Shown: positions 6,727 to 13,890 of the stretch, piece by piece
Layout: the number at the start of each line of letters is the position of its first letter
Position numbering within the stretch: position 1 is the first letter of the stretch
DNA from: Lachnospiraceae bacterium UBA7729
Lineage (GTDB): Bacteria; Bacillota; Clostridia; Lachnospirales; Lachnospiraceae
Direction: 5' to 3'
NCBI GenBank assembly: GCA_002482005.1
Contig: DLFD01000055.1
Location: forward strand, 29,971 to 49,173
DNA: 19,203 nt
The notes under the pieces: generated by a model
What the model was told of the DNA's origin: nothing
Seen by the model: only the letters and a program-made list of their open reading frames with translations
Databases searched by the model: none
Translations under genes and position numbers: made by a program

Positions 6727-9573
6727 ATGGACGATCACATACGATTGCAGACACTTGACTGGGATGAGTACAGAAAGTGCGCGAGGCAGGCAGCGGCAGA
6801 CGGAATCGTCATGCTGAGAAATGAGAATTCGGTGCTTCCTCTTCCTGAGGGGGAGACGATTGCCCTCTTCGGTGTGAGCCAGCTCTGCTACTTCAAGAGC
6901 GGGACCGGTTCGGGCGGCATGGTGAATGTTGCCCATGTCACGGGGATCCAGGAGGCTCTGGAAGATGAGCCGTCCGTCCGGCTGAACAGCGCACTGAAGC
7001 ATCTTTATGACCGCTATGTGGATGAGCATCCCTTCAAGGCCGGCAGCGGCTGGGGAACGGATCCGTGGTCCCAGGAGGAGATGCCTCTTGAACCGGAGGT
7101 CGCGAAGAAGGCTGCACAGGATAGTCATACGGCGATCGTTGTGATCGGAAGGACTGCAGGCGAGGACAGGGATAATCAGAATGAGCCCGGCTCCTACTGC
7201 CTGACGGAGACGGAACTCTCCATGATGAAGACTGTCAGAGAGGCATTCTCCAGGATGGTCGTCCTGCTGAACGTCGGCAATGTGATCGATATGTCTTTCG
7301 TGAGGGAAGTAAACCCTGATTCCGTACTCTATGTATGGCAGGGCGGCATGGTCGGCGGGCTCGGCGTAGCCGATGTCCTGACCGGCAGGGTCAATCCGTC
7401 CGGTCATCTTACCGATACCATCGCGGAAGATATCGATGATTATCCGTCGACCGGGAACTTCGGGACCGGCGACATGGATATCTATCAGGAAGACATCTAC
7501 GTCGGCTACCGCTTCTTCGAGACGGTCGCGAAGGAGAAAGTCCTCTATCCGTTCGGATACGGCCTTTCCTATACCAGCTTTGAGATCCATGCAGGAAAGA
7601 CGAAGTCCGAGCCGCTGAAGCGGCTTTCGGTGGACCTTGAGATCAGTGTGAAGAATACCGGTCATGTCGCCGGAAAAGAGGTCGTCCAGATCTATGCGAA
7701 AGCTCCCCAGGGAGAGCTGGGCAAGCCGGCAAGAGTGCTTGTCGGATTCACGAAGACAAAGCTGCTTGCTCCGGGCGAGACGGAAACCATGTCCGTGAAG
7801 ATCCCCGTAAGAACATTTGCGTCCTATGACGAGACCGGCAGGACGAATGAGATCTCCGCCTGGGTCCTCGAGGCAGGCAGGTATGACCTCTATATCGGGG
7901 AAAATGTGTGGGATGCCGTTCTTCTTGACTCGGAGGATGGCGCTTTCACCTTGTCAGAGGACTGGCTGATCCTTCAGGAAGAGGAAGCGCTTGCTCCTTC
8001 TGAGCATTATGAGCGCATGGCGATGGCAGGGGAAGACGATGACCTTCACCTGGTCTATGAGGAGACTCCGAGAAAGACAACGGATGTCTCCAAAAGAGTC
8101 TATGAGAATCTTCCGGTAGAGATCCCTCAGACAAGAGACCTGGGATATAAGCTGAGCGATGTCAGGAGCGGAAGATGCACGATGGACCAGTTCATCGGAC
8201 AGCTTTCGGATGAGGACCTGTGCGCCATCATCCGCGGGGAAGGTATGGGAAGTCCGTACGTGACGCCGGGAACGGCAGCAGCTTTCGGCGGTGTGACGGA
8301 GAGACTCAGAAACTTCGGGATCCCGGCAGTGTGCTGCGATGACGGACCAAGCGGCATGAGACTCGACTGCGGAGATCATGCATTTGCCCTTCCGAACGGG
8401 ACGATGATGGCATGCACCTTTGACCGCGGGCTGAACGAGAAGCTGTTCTCCTTCCTCGGACTTGAGATGGTCAAGAACAGGGTTGACTGCCTGCTCGGAC
8501 CTGGCATCAACATCCACAGGAATCCGCTGAACGGACGCAATTTCGAGTACTTCTCAGAGGACCCGTATCTGACCGGGGAGATTGCGCGGGCTCAGCTCCG
8601 CGGACTTCACAGCCAGGGGGTCACCGGGGTCATCAAGCACTTCTGCGCCAATAACCGGGAGACCCTGCGCCATGAGCTCGACAGCGTCGTATCCGAGAGA
8701 GCCCTCCGTGAGATCTACCTGAGGCCTTTCGAGATCGCGGTAAGAGGAGGAGAAGCGGACGCCATCATGACCACCTATGGAAAGGTGAACGGGGTCCATA
8801 CATCGACGCTGTACGATCTGACGACGACAGTCCTCCGGAATGAGTGGGGCTTTGACGGGATCGTCATGACGGACTGGTGGTCTTCCATGAGCCCGTATGA
8901 GGACAGTGAGGCAGAAGCGGCGACCGATGTGGAGAAGGCGGCTCAGGACAGTATGTCCGGAAGGACTTTCGACTTCAGTTCCATGGTCCGTGCGCAGAAC
9001 GACCTCTATATGGTTGTCCCTGACGGAGAGGCGATCGTCCCGGAGGATGTGGCTGATTCTACGCTTGGCAGGCTGCGCTCGGGGGAACTGACCCGGGCGG
9101 AGCTTCAGAGATGCGCGGCCAACGTATGCAGATTCGCCATGAAGACAGAGGCGATGCGGCGTCTTCTCGGCGAAGAGGAGAAGGTGGAAGTCATCAACGC
9201 TCCGGAAGGAGAAGACCTTTCGGCGGTGGCAGACGTGCCTTTCCGTCCGGTAACGGATGAAGGGTTAGAGATCGATCTGTCCCATCTTTCAACCGTCAAG
9301 GGCAAGGATTTCCTGTTCGGACTGGAGCTTGATCCTCTTAAAAACTATCGCTTTGAGCTGACCGCCAGCTGCAGTGCCGGCGAGCTTGCCCAGGTCCCGG
9401 TCTCCCTGTTCTTCGGGCAGATCCCGGTCGCTTCGTGGATCTACAACGGAACAGGCGGCAGGGAGGTGAAAAAAGAGGCTCCCTTCAAGGCGACAACACG
9501 CAATAACGTCATGAGGCTTCATTTCGGTCAGAACGGATTGAAAGTCGCAAACCTCAGAGTTACGAAAGCATAA
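6727..9573 (+). CDS. Glycoside hydrolase family 3 with inverted domain order (beta-glucosidase-like)
   Basis: Probably cleaves terminal beta-linked sugars (glucosides or xylosides) from oligosaccharides. With no signal peptide, it should act in the cytoplasm on imported sugars. The order of the 948 residues is reversed relative to most GH3 enzymes. The C-terminal-type GH3 domain comes first (about 15-285), including AGEDRDNQ, whose Glu146 is the likely acid/base, and PFGYGLSYTSF. A fibronectin-III-like domain follows (about 300-400). The catalytic TIM-barrel domain lies at about 470-760, with DDGPSGMR, LLGPGINIHRNPLNGRNFEYFSEDP, KHFCANN and the nucleophile Asp716 in VMTDWW. A beta-rich tail (about 840-948) of unclear type follows. 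Known relatives with this order include beta-glucosidases of Ruminococcus albus and Butyrivibrio. The AGGAG-to-ATG distance is 13 nt, longer than usual. Exact substrate is not readable. Confidence 0.93.
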   Translation: MDDHIRLQTLDWDEYRKCARQAAADGIVMLRNENSVLPLPEGETIALFGVSQLCYFKSGTGSGGMVNVAHVTGIQEALEDEPSVRLNSALKHLYDRYVDEHPFKAGSGWGTDPWSQEEMPLEPEVAKKAAQDSHTAIVVIGRTAGEDRDNQNEPGSYCLTETELSMMKTVREAFSRMVVLLNVGNVIDMSFVREVNPDSVLYVWQGGMVGGLGVADVLTGRVNPSGHLTDTIAEDIDDYPSTGNFGTGDMDIYQEDIYVGYRFFETVAKEKVLYPFGYGLSYTSFEIHAGKTKSEPLKRLSVDLEISVKNTGHVAGKEVVQIYAKAPQGELGKPARVLVGFTKTKLLAPGETETMSVKIPVRTFASYDETGRTNEISAWVLEAGRYDLYIGENVWDAVLLDSEDGAFTLSEDWLILQEEEALAPSEHYERMAMAGEDDDLHLVYEETPRKTTDVSKRVYENLPVEIPQTRDLGYKLSDVRSGRCTMDQFIGQLSDEDLCAIIRGEGMGSPYVTPGTAAAFGGVTERLRNFGIPAVCCDDGPSGMRLDCGDHAFALPNGTMMACTFDRGLNEKLFSFLGLEMVKNRVDCLLGPGINIHRNPLNGRNFEYFSEDPYLTGEIARAQLRGLHSQGVTGVIKHFCANNRETLRHELDSVVSERALREIYLRPFEIAVRGGEADAIMTTYGKVNGVHTSTLYDLTTTVLRNEWGFDGIVMTDWWSSMSPYEDSEAEAATDVEKAAQDSMSGRTFDFSSMVRAQNDLYMVVPDGEAIVPEDVADSTLGRLRSGELTRAELQRCAANVCRFAMKTEAMRRLLGEEEKVEVINAPEGEDLSAVADVPFRPVTDEGLEIDLSHLSTVKGKDFLFGLELDPLKNYRFELTASCSAGELAQVPVSLFFGQIPVASWIYNGTGGREVKKEAPFKATTRNNVMRLHFGQNGLKVANLRVTKA

Positions 9574-9610
9574 AGGCAGGAAAGCATCGCAGTTTCTGCA
9601 AAGGAGGATT

Positions 9611-10261
9611 ATGAAATACGGAATCCTGCTGGATGTGGACGGGACTTTATGGAATTCCGTCGTGTCCGTCACAGAATCCTGGAATATCTACAGACATAAG
9701 TCAATCCCGGAGATGCCCGGCTTCTTCACACAGGAGGAGCTTTTCGGAGTCTTCGGAAAGACCATGACGGAGATCGCGGATCTCCTCCTGAAGGACCTTC
9801 CGCCGGCGCGCAGGGAAGAGGCCATGAACGGCATGATGGACTACGAGGTGGAGTACCTTCATGAACATGGTGGGGTTGTCTACCCCGGAGTCGCCGATAC
9901 CTTCCGGAAACTGAAAGGTGAAGGATACCATCTCTGCATCGTCAGCAACTGCCAGAAGGGCTACATTGAAGACTTCCTCTGCAATTCCGGGACGGAGGAC
10001 CTGGTGGAAGATCATGTCTGCTTCGGAGACACGCTTCGGCCGAAGGATTTCAGCATGCGTCTCTGCGTGGAGAGAAATGCTCTTGACCGCGCGGTTTATG
10101 TCGGCGATACGGCTGGCGACCTCAGCGCTGCGAGGAAGGCAGGGCTGCCTTTCATCTATGCGTCATATGGCTTCGGGGACGTGGACCCGGAGAAAGAGAA
10201 AGTGGCGTCGATCGCACATATCACAGAGCTGCCGGAAGCGGTAGGAAAACTCTGGGGATAA
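9611..10261 (+). CDS. HAD-family hydrolase (phosphoglycolate phosphatase-like)
   Basis: A cytoplasmic haloacid-dehalogenase-fold phosphatase of 216 residues. Motif I is LLDVDGTLW with catalytic Asp8 and Asp10, motif II is the IVSN segment with Ser112, motif III is Lys145 in LRPKDFS, and motif IV is VGDTAGD at residues 164-170. The helical insert between motifs I and II (about 18-85) marks the C1-cap type, as in phosphoglycolate and beta-phosphoglucomutase relatives. The substrate cannot be told from sequence. AAGGAGG lies immediately before the ATG. The gene starts 37 bp after the glycosidase stop, so the two are probably co-transcribed and a sugar-phosphate role is possible. The last codons (VGKLWG and stop) are repeated directly downstream in the same frame. 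Confidence 0.88.
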   Translation: MKYGILLDVDGTLWNSVVSVTESWNIYRHKSIPEMPGFFTQEELFGVFGKTMTEIADLLLKDLPPARREEAMNGMMDYEVEYLHEHGGVVYPGVADTFRKLKGEGYHLCIVSNCQKGYIEDFLCNSGTEDLVEDHVCFGDTLRPKDFSMRLCVERNALDRAVYVGDTAGDLSAARKAGLPFIYASYGFGDVDPEKEKVASIAHITELPEAVGKLWG

Positions 10262-10323
10262 CGTACGGGGGAGCCGACACCGGTGGGAAAACTCTGGGGA
10301 TAACGTACGGGGAGCCGACACCG
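10241..10323 (+). repeat. Tandem duplication of the HAD gene tail (42 + 41 bp)
   Basis: Copy 1 (10241-10282) includes the final HAD codons and the TAA stop. Copy 2 (10283-10323) repeats it with one substitution (GTAGG to GTGGG) and one missing G in the GGGGG run. The first unit is exactly 42 bp, so VGKLWG-stop recurs in the same reading frame 14 codons later. Confidence 0.9.
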
Positions 10324-10397
10324 GGGATGTCTGGGAGACCCGGATGCGGACTGGAAAGCAGCGCGGGCTCTTCAGAAGGCAGGGGATAGGAGAGGGA

Positions 10398-11279
10398 ATG
10401 TACAAGGCTGAGAACTGGAAAGACTATGAGATCCTGGATACCTCCGGAGGAGAGAAGCTGGAGCGGTGGGGAAAATATCTCCTGATCCGTCCGGACCCGC
10501 AGGTGGTCTGGAACACTCCGAAGAAAGATCCGGGCTGGAGAAGATGCAACGCCCACTATCACCGGTCCTCGAAGGGAGGCGGCGAGTGGGAATTCTTCGA
10601 TCTGCCGCAGCAGTGGACGATCGGCTACCAGGGAGGCGGGCTTGACCTGACCTTTCACCTGAAACCTTTCTCCTTCAAGCATACGGGACTCTTCCCGGAA
10701 CAGGCTGCAAACTGGGACTGGTTCTCGGCTAAGATCCGGGAGGCAGGGAAGGACGGAAGAGAGATCAAGGTCCTGAATCTGTTTGCCTATACGGGCGGCG
10801 CGACCTGCGCCGCAGCTCAGGCGGGTGCCCAGGTGACTCATGTGGACGCCTCGAAGGGTATGGTGAGCTGGGCAAAGGAGAATGCCGAATCTTCCTGCCT
10901 GAAGGATGCAAAGATCCGCTGGCTGGTAGACGACTGCAGGAAGTTTGTAGAAAGAGAGATCCGCCGCGGGAATCACTACGACGCGATCATCATGGACCCG
11001 CCATCCTACGGAAGAGGACCGAAAGGCGAGATCTGGAAGATGGAAGACAATATTCATGAGCTGGTGCAGCTGACGGCAAAGCTTCTGTCACCGCACCCGC
11101 TGTTCTTCCTTCTGAATTCCTATACCACCGGTCTGGCGCCGGCGGTCCTGACTTATCTGCTCTCTGTGGAACTTGTCCCGAAGTTCGGAGGGCATGTGGC
11201 TTCTGAGGAAGTCGGGCTGCCTGTCAAAGGCAGCGGGCTCTTCCTCCCGTGCGGAGCTGCGGGAAGATGGAGCATCTGA
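10398..11279 (+). CDS. Class I SAM-dependent methyltransferase (RlmI/RlmK-like, probably RNA)
   Basis: A 293-residue cytoplasmic methyltransferase of the COG1092-like group, whose characterised members methylate 23S rRNA; this target is inferred from family. The N-terminal part (about 1-110) has WGKYLLIRPDPQVVW and a beta-rich region. SAM-binding motif I is VLNLFAYTGGATC starting at residue 125. The acidic residue that contacts the ribose is Asp150 in VDASKG. The DPPSYGRG motif begins at Asp200, as in RlmI/RlmK relatives. There is no N-terminal PUA domain of the RlmI kind. AGGAG at 10388-10392 sits 5 nt before the ATG; an earlier in-frame ATG at 10344 would add 18 basic residues and has no ribosome site. 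The gene starts 136 bp after the HAD stop. Confidence 0.88.
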   Translation: MYKAENWKDYEILDTSGGEKLERWGKYLLIRPDPQVVWNTPKKDPGWRRCNAHYHRSSKGGGEWEFFDLPQQWTIGYQGGGLDLTFHLKPFSFKHTGLFPEQAANWDWFSAKIREAGKDGREIKVLNLFAYTGGATCAAAQAGAQVTHVDASKGMVSWAKENAESSCLKDAKIRWLVDDCRKFVEREIRRGNHYDAIIMDPPSYGRGPKGEIWKMEDNIHELVQLTAKLLSPHPLFFLLNSYTTGLAPAVLTYLLSVELVPKFGGHVASEEVGLPVKGSGLFLPCGAAGRWSI

Positions 11280-11289
11280 ACAGGCAAAG

Positions 11290-11330
11290 AAGGATCTGTC
11301 CTTATGAAAAAAGGGACAGGTCCTTTTATC
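11290..11330. terminator. Terminator shared by convergent methyltransferase and GNAT genes
   Basis: AAGGATCTGTCC (11290-11301) pairs with GGACAGGTCCTT (11314-11325), 12 pairs with one wobble. TTTTATC follows on the plus strand. On the minus strand the stem is followed only by CTTTGCC, so it should work best for the methyltransferase transcript, with weaker bidirectional action. Confidence 0.8.
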
Positions 11331-12186
11331 ATAGGTTTCTGCTCCGAAACCAGTAGGTGTAGAAGTCTGTGAAACCAAGCGAACGGTAGAGAGATTTGGC
11401 AGGCTCATTGCCTTTGACGACCTGAAGATATGCCCGGGTCGCGCCGCCGGCCTTTGCTTCTCTCAGGATGGTCGAGACGATCGCTCTTGCATACCCGCGC
11501 CGCCAGCAGCTGGGTGAGACATAGACAGCATAGATCCCGATATAGTCGCGGTCGCGGATCCCGAGACCGGTCGCGACGATCCGTCCGTCGATCTCGACGG
11601 AGGCGGCGATGGTCTCCTTGGGGATGGCCGCATACATGGAGGGGACGATCCTTCGCAGGGTCGGGTTGGAGGTACCGTTCAGGTGAAAGAGCCCCTGGAC
11701 CCATTCGTCCGTCACGAAAGCGTTCAGCTGAACTGTCAGGTCCTGCCTGCGTCTGTCCGTATAGCGGACGAGGGTAGGCAGGTTCAGCCGGTTTTCGAAG
11801 ATGTACTCCCGCTCTTTTTCCTCCGCCAGGCTGACATGGCCCAGATCGGCGGTCATGACTTCCGTGACATGCTTCACATCGTAGCCCCTCACTGCAAGCC
11901 TGTGGTCGAAGGAAGGGTCGAGCAGCGGCTGGATCTTGAAGCTGCAGGGAGAGTGGAAGCGGTCGTAGACTGACTCGCAGTAATCGATCTTCTCCTCGAT
12001 CGGGATCGTGGATGTTCCGACCTGCTCCACGGAGTTGGTGCGGAAGGTATAGTTGTAGGAAAAACGGATGAGCCAGCCGTCGTACAGCTCGATCATGTAG
12101 GAAGGCCAAGCATTCAGAGAGATCTCTTCCATATATTTGATCGCTTTTTCACGTTTTTCCCGGTCCTCCCGGTTCATGATCTCCAT
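11329..12186 (-). CDS. GNAT family N-acetyltransferase
   Basis: A 285-residue cytoplasmic acetyl-CoA-dependent transferase of unknown substrate. The C-terminal GNAT domain (about 150-285) shows the acetyl-CoA loop VYVSPSCWRRGYARAIV at residues 221-237, with the R-R-G-Y-A pattern, followed by LREAKAGGATRAYLQV and NEPAKSLYRSLGF (260-272), the usual motif B. The N-terminal 140 residues (NAWPSYMIELYDGWLIRFSY) are similar to the half-domain found in other two-part GNAT proteins. On the minus strand AAAGGATGAG precedes the ATG by about 9 nt; an alternative ATG three codons in is possible. It is the only minus-strand gene here, convergent with the methyltransferase and divergent from carA. Confidence 0.88.
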   Translation of the reverse strand: MEIMNREDREKREKAIKYMEEISLNAWPSYMIELYDGWLIRFSYNYTFRTNSVEQVGTSTIPIEEKIDYCESVYDRFHSPCSFKIQPLLDPSFDHRLAVRGYDVKHVTEVMTADLGHVSLAEEKEREYIFENRLNLPTLVRYTDRRRQDLTVQLNAFVTDEWVQGLFHLNGTSNPTLRRIVPSMYAAIPKETIAASVEIDGRIVATGLGIRDRDYIGIYAVYVSPSCWRRGYARAIVSTILREAKAGGATRAYLQVVKGNEPAKSLYRSLGFTDFYTYWFRSRNL

Positions 12187-12208
12187 GACTTCTCATCCTT
12201 TCTGAAAT

Positions 12209-12238
12209 ACGTCTCTGAAAGGTGTTTTCATGAGACGT
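12209..12238. repeat. Inverted repeat in the GNAT/carA divergent region
   Basis: ACGTCTCTGAAA (12209-12220) pairs with TTTCA plus GAGACGT (12226-12238) with one unpaired T, over a 5-nt centre. It lies 23-52 bp before the GNAT start codon, so it could be a 5' hairpin of that mRNA or an operator. Confidence 0.6.
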
Positions 12239-12332
12239 TATCTCTGCTTCGCAATTTACACAATAATAGACTTATTCCAGAAAAATCTCCACTGCTTTTT
12301 GCAATATGTGCATTCTTTTCTGACGGATCGCT

Positions 12333-12384
12333 GGCAGGCCCTGCTAATGAGGCAGCCTGCCTCATGGAGACATGGCCCTCCATG
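12333..12384 (+). other. Alternative hairpins in the carA leader
   Basis: ATGAGGCA (12347-12354) pairs perfectly with TGCCTCAT (12358-12365). The same right arm can instead pair upstream: GGCAGGC (12333-12339) with GCCTGCC (12355-12361), extended by TGC/GCA. The two folds exclude each other. A third stem, CATGG/CCATG (12371-12384), follows. No terminator-like T-run follows within the leader. Confidence 0.5.
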
Positions 12385-12505
12385 GCCGGAGAGGGAGACC
12401 ATTCTCAGACAGCAATTCTTACAGAAAGTTAGGTTGCAAATGTGCTTCTTGTATGATAGCATTCTGTAGATTTGGACAATATAACAGAGAAAGCGAGGGA
12501 TCTGG

Positions 12506-13888
12506 ATGGGCAGTGCAGCGTATCTGATACTGGAAGACGGGACTCTTCTCAAGGGAAAGAGTGTCGGTTCTAAGAAAGAAGTGATCTCGGAGGTGGTGTT
12601 TAATACATCCATGACCGGATATCTTGAGGTCCTCACCGATCCTTCCTATGCAGGGCAGGCTGTTGTGATGACCTATCCGCTGATCGGCAATTACGGGATC
12701 AGCTTTGAAGACATGGAGTCTGAGAGACCATGGCTTTCCGCATTCATCGTGAGAGAGTTCTCACGCATTCCATCCAACTTCCGTTCGGAAGACACGATCC
12801 AGAATTTTCTTACCAGATATGATATCCCCGGCATCTGCGGCGTCGACACCCGCGCGCTGACAAGAGTCCTCCGCGAGAAGGGCACGATGAACGGCATGAT
12901 CACGACAAAAGAGTACACTCCGGACGAGATCAGGGAGCTGCTTCCGAAGATCCGCGCATACCGCACCGGCGACGTGGTCTCGAAGGTCACCTGCAGGGAG
13001 AAGTACGAGTTCACGGACAGCGGAGATTCGACTCCGTGGCCGAATCTTGTAGGCTCCAGGGTCGAGCTTGAGGAAGATGCATCGGATGAAGGTGCTTTTG
13101 GCGCGTCTTCCCGGACTGCCGGTCAGGCAGCTGACCCGGGCGCCGAAGGCGCGGCAGCTGGTCCTTCCGAAGCCGGGGACCTTTTCGATGATGTCGTGAT
13201 CTCCGCCGATGACCCGGCCCTTGCGGGAACCGCGATCGCTGAGGAAGCGGCAGCAGAGGAGAGCAGGAGCAGGCAGGCGGCAAGACAGAAAGCGCTGGGA
13301 GAACATTACCGTGTAGCCCTCATGGACTTCGGAATGAAGAGGAATATCGGAAGAAGCCTGATTCACCGCGGATGCAGGGTCATGGTCTATCCGGCACATA
13401 CCCCGGCCGAGGAGATCCTTGCAGACCATCCGGACGGGATCATGCTGAGCAACGGTCCCGGAGACCCGAAGGACTGCGGGGACATCATCAGGGAAGTAAA
13501 GAAGCTCTATGACAGTGAGGTGCCGATCTTTGCCATCTGTCTGGGACATCAGCTCATGGCGCTCGCGACCGGCGGCGATACCTACAAGCTGAAGTACGGA
13601 CACAGGGGAGGCAACCATCCGGTCAAAGACCTGAAGACCGGCAGAGTGTACATCTCCTCGCAGAACCATGGCTATGCCGTGGATGAGAAGAGTCTGCCAG
13701 AGGAGGTTGCAGTACCGGCTTTCCGCAATGTCAACGACGGCACGAACGAAGGAATGAGATACATCGGGAAGAACATCTTCACCGTACAGTTTCATCCGGA
13801 GGCATGCCCGGGACCTCAGGATTCCGGCTACCTGTTTGACCGCTTCGTGAGAATGATGAGCCGCGTGAAGAGTGAGAAGGAGGACTGA
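12506..13888 (+). CDS. carA: Carbamoyl phosphate synthase small (glutaminase) subunit with extra linker
   Basis: CarA hydrolyses glutamine and passes ammonia to CarB for carbamoyl phosphate, the precursor of pyrimidines and arginine. The protein has 460 residues, against about 355-385 for typical CarA. The N-terminal CPSase domain (about 1-170; FNTSMTGYLEVLTDPSYAGQ, GVDTRALTR) and the class I amidotransferase domain (about 267-455) are intact. The latter has catalytic Cys345 in FAICLGHQ, and His430 and Glu432 in VQFHPEA. Between them, about residues 189-263 are a low-complexity Ala/Glu/Gly/Ser segment that family members usually lack. The start follows GAGGGA by 5 nt. carB begins 2 bp after the stop, so the two are translationally close-coupled. 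Confidence 0.97.
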   Translation: MGSAAYLILEDGTLLKGKSVGSKKEVISEVVFNTSMTGYLEVLTDPSYAGQAVVMTYPLIGNYGISFEDMESERPWLSAFIVREFSRIPSNFRSEDTIQNFLTRYDIPGICGVDTRALTRVLREKGTMNGMITTKEYTPDEIRELLPKIRAYRTGDVVSKVTCREKYEFTDSGDSTPWPNLVGSRVELEEDASDEGAFGASSRTAGQAADPGAEGAAAGPSEAGDLFDDVVISADDPALAGTAIAEEAAAEESRSRQAARQKALGEHYRVALMDFGMKRNIGRSLIHRGCRVMVYPAHTPAEEILADHPDGIMLSNGPGDPKDCGDIIREVKKLYDSEVPIFAICLGHQLMALATGGDTYKLKYGHRGGNHPVKDLKTGRVYISSQNHGYAVDEKSLPEEVAVPAFRNVNDGTNEGMRYIGKNIFTVQFHPEACPGPQDSGYLFDRFVRMMSRVKSEKED

Positions 13889-13890
13889 GC

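Larger units (their letters stand above)
12187..12505 (+). other. GNAT-carA divergent spacer with hairpins, carA leader
   Basis: This 319-bp stretch is visibly richer in A/T at both ends than the genes and holds both promoter regions. It contains the 12209-12238 inverted repeat and a cluster of alternative stems at 12333-12384. A TATGAT at 12452-12457 is a 5-of-6 match to a -10 box, with a weak TTAGGT 17 bp upstream, and could serve carA. A possible 79-codon reading frame runs from 12230 to 12469 but uses rare codons (TTA, CTA, ATA) unlike its neighbours. The carA ribosome site is GAGGGA at 12495-12500. Confidence 0.5.

Noticed and set aside
6497..6817. Plus-strand frame through the 17-bp repeats (repeating EIPAG-like peptide)
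   Set aside because: The repeat length is not a multiple of three, there is no ribosome site at its start and it runs out of frame into the glycosidase gene.
6673..7665. 330-codon minus-strand frame opposite the glycosidase
   Set aside because: Antisense shadow with no family resemblance; the glycosidase domains run through the same bases.
12386..12394. CCGGAGAGG resembling the core of a PyrR-binding RNA loop (CCNGNGAGG) before carA
   Set aside because: The flanking bases that should pair in the PyrR motif do not match, and no antiterminator/terminator pair follows; a 9-base match is within chance.
12761..13795. 344-codon minus-strand frame opposite carA
   Set aside because: Shadow frame; the catalytic CarA motifs occupy the opposite strand and the predicted peptide resembles nothing I know.
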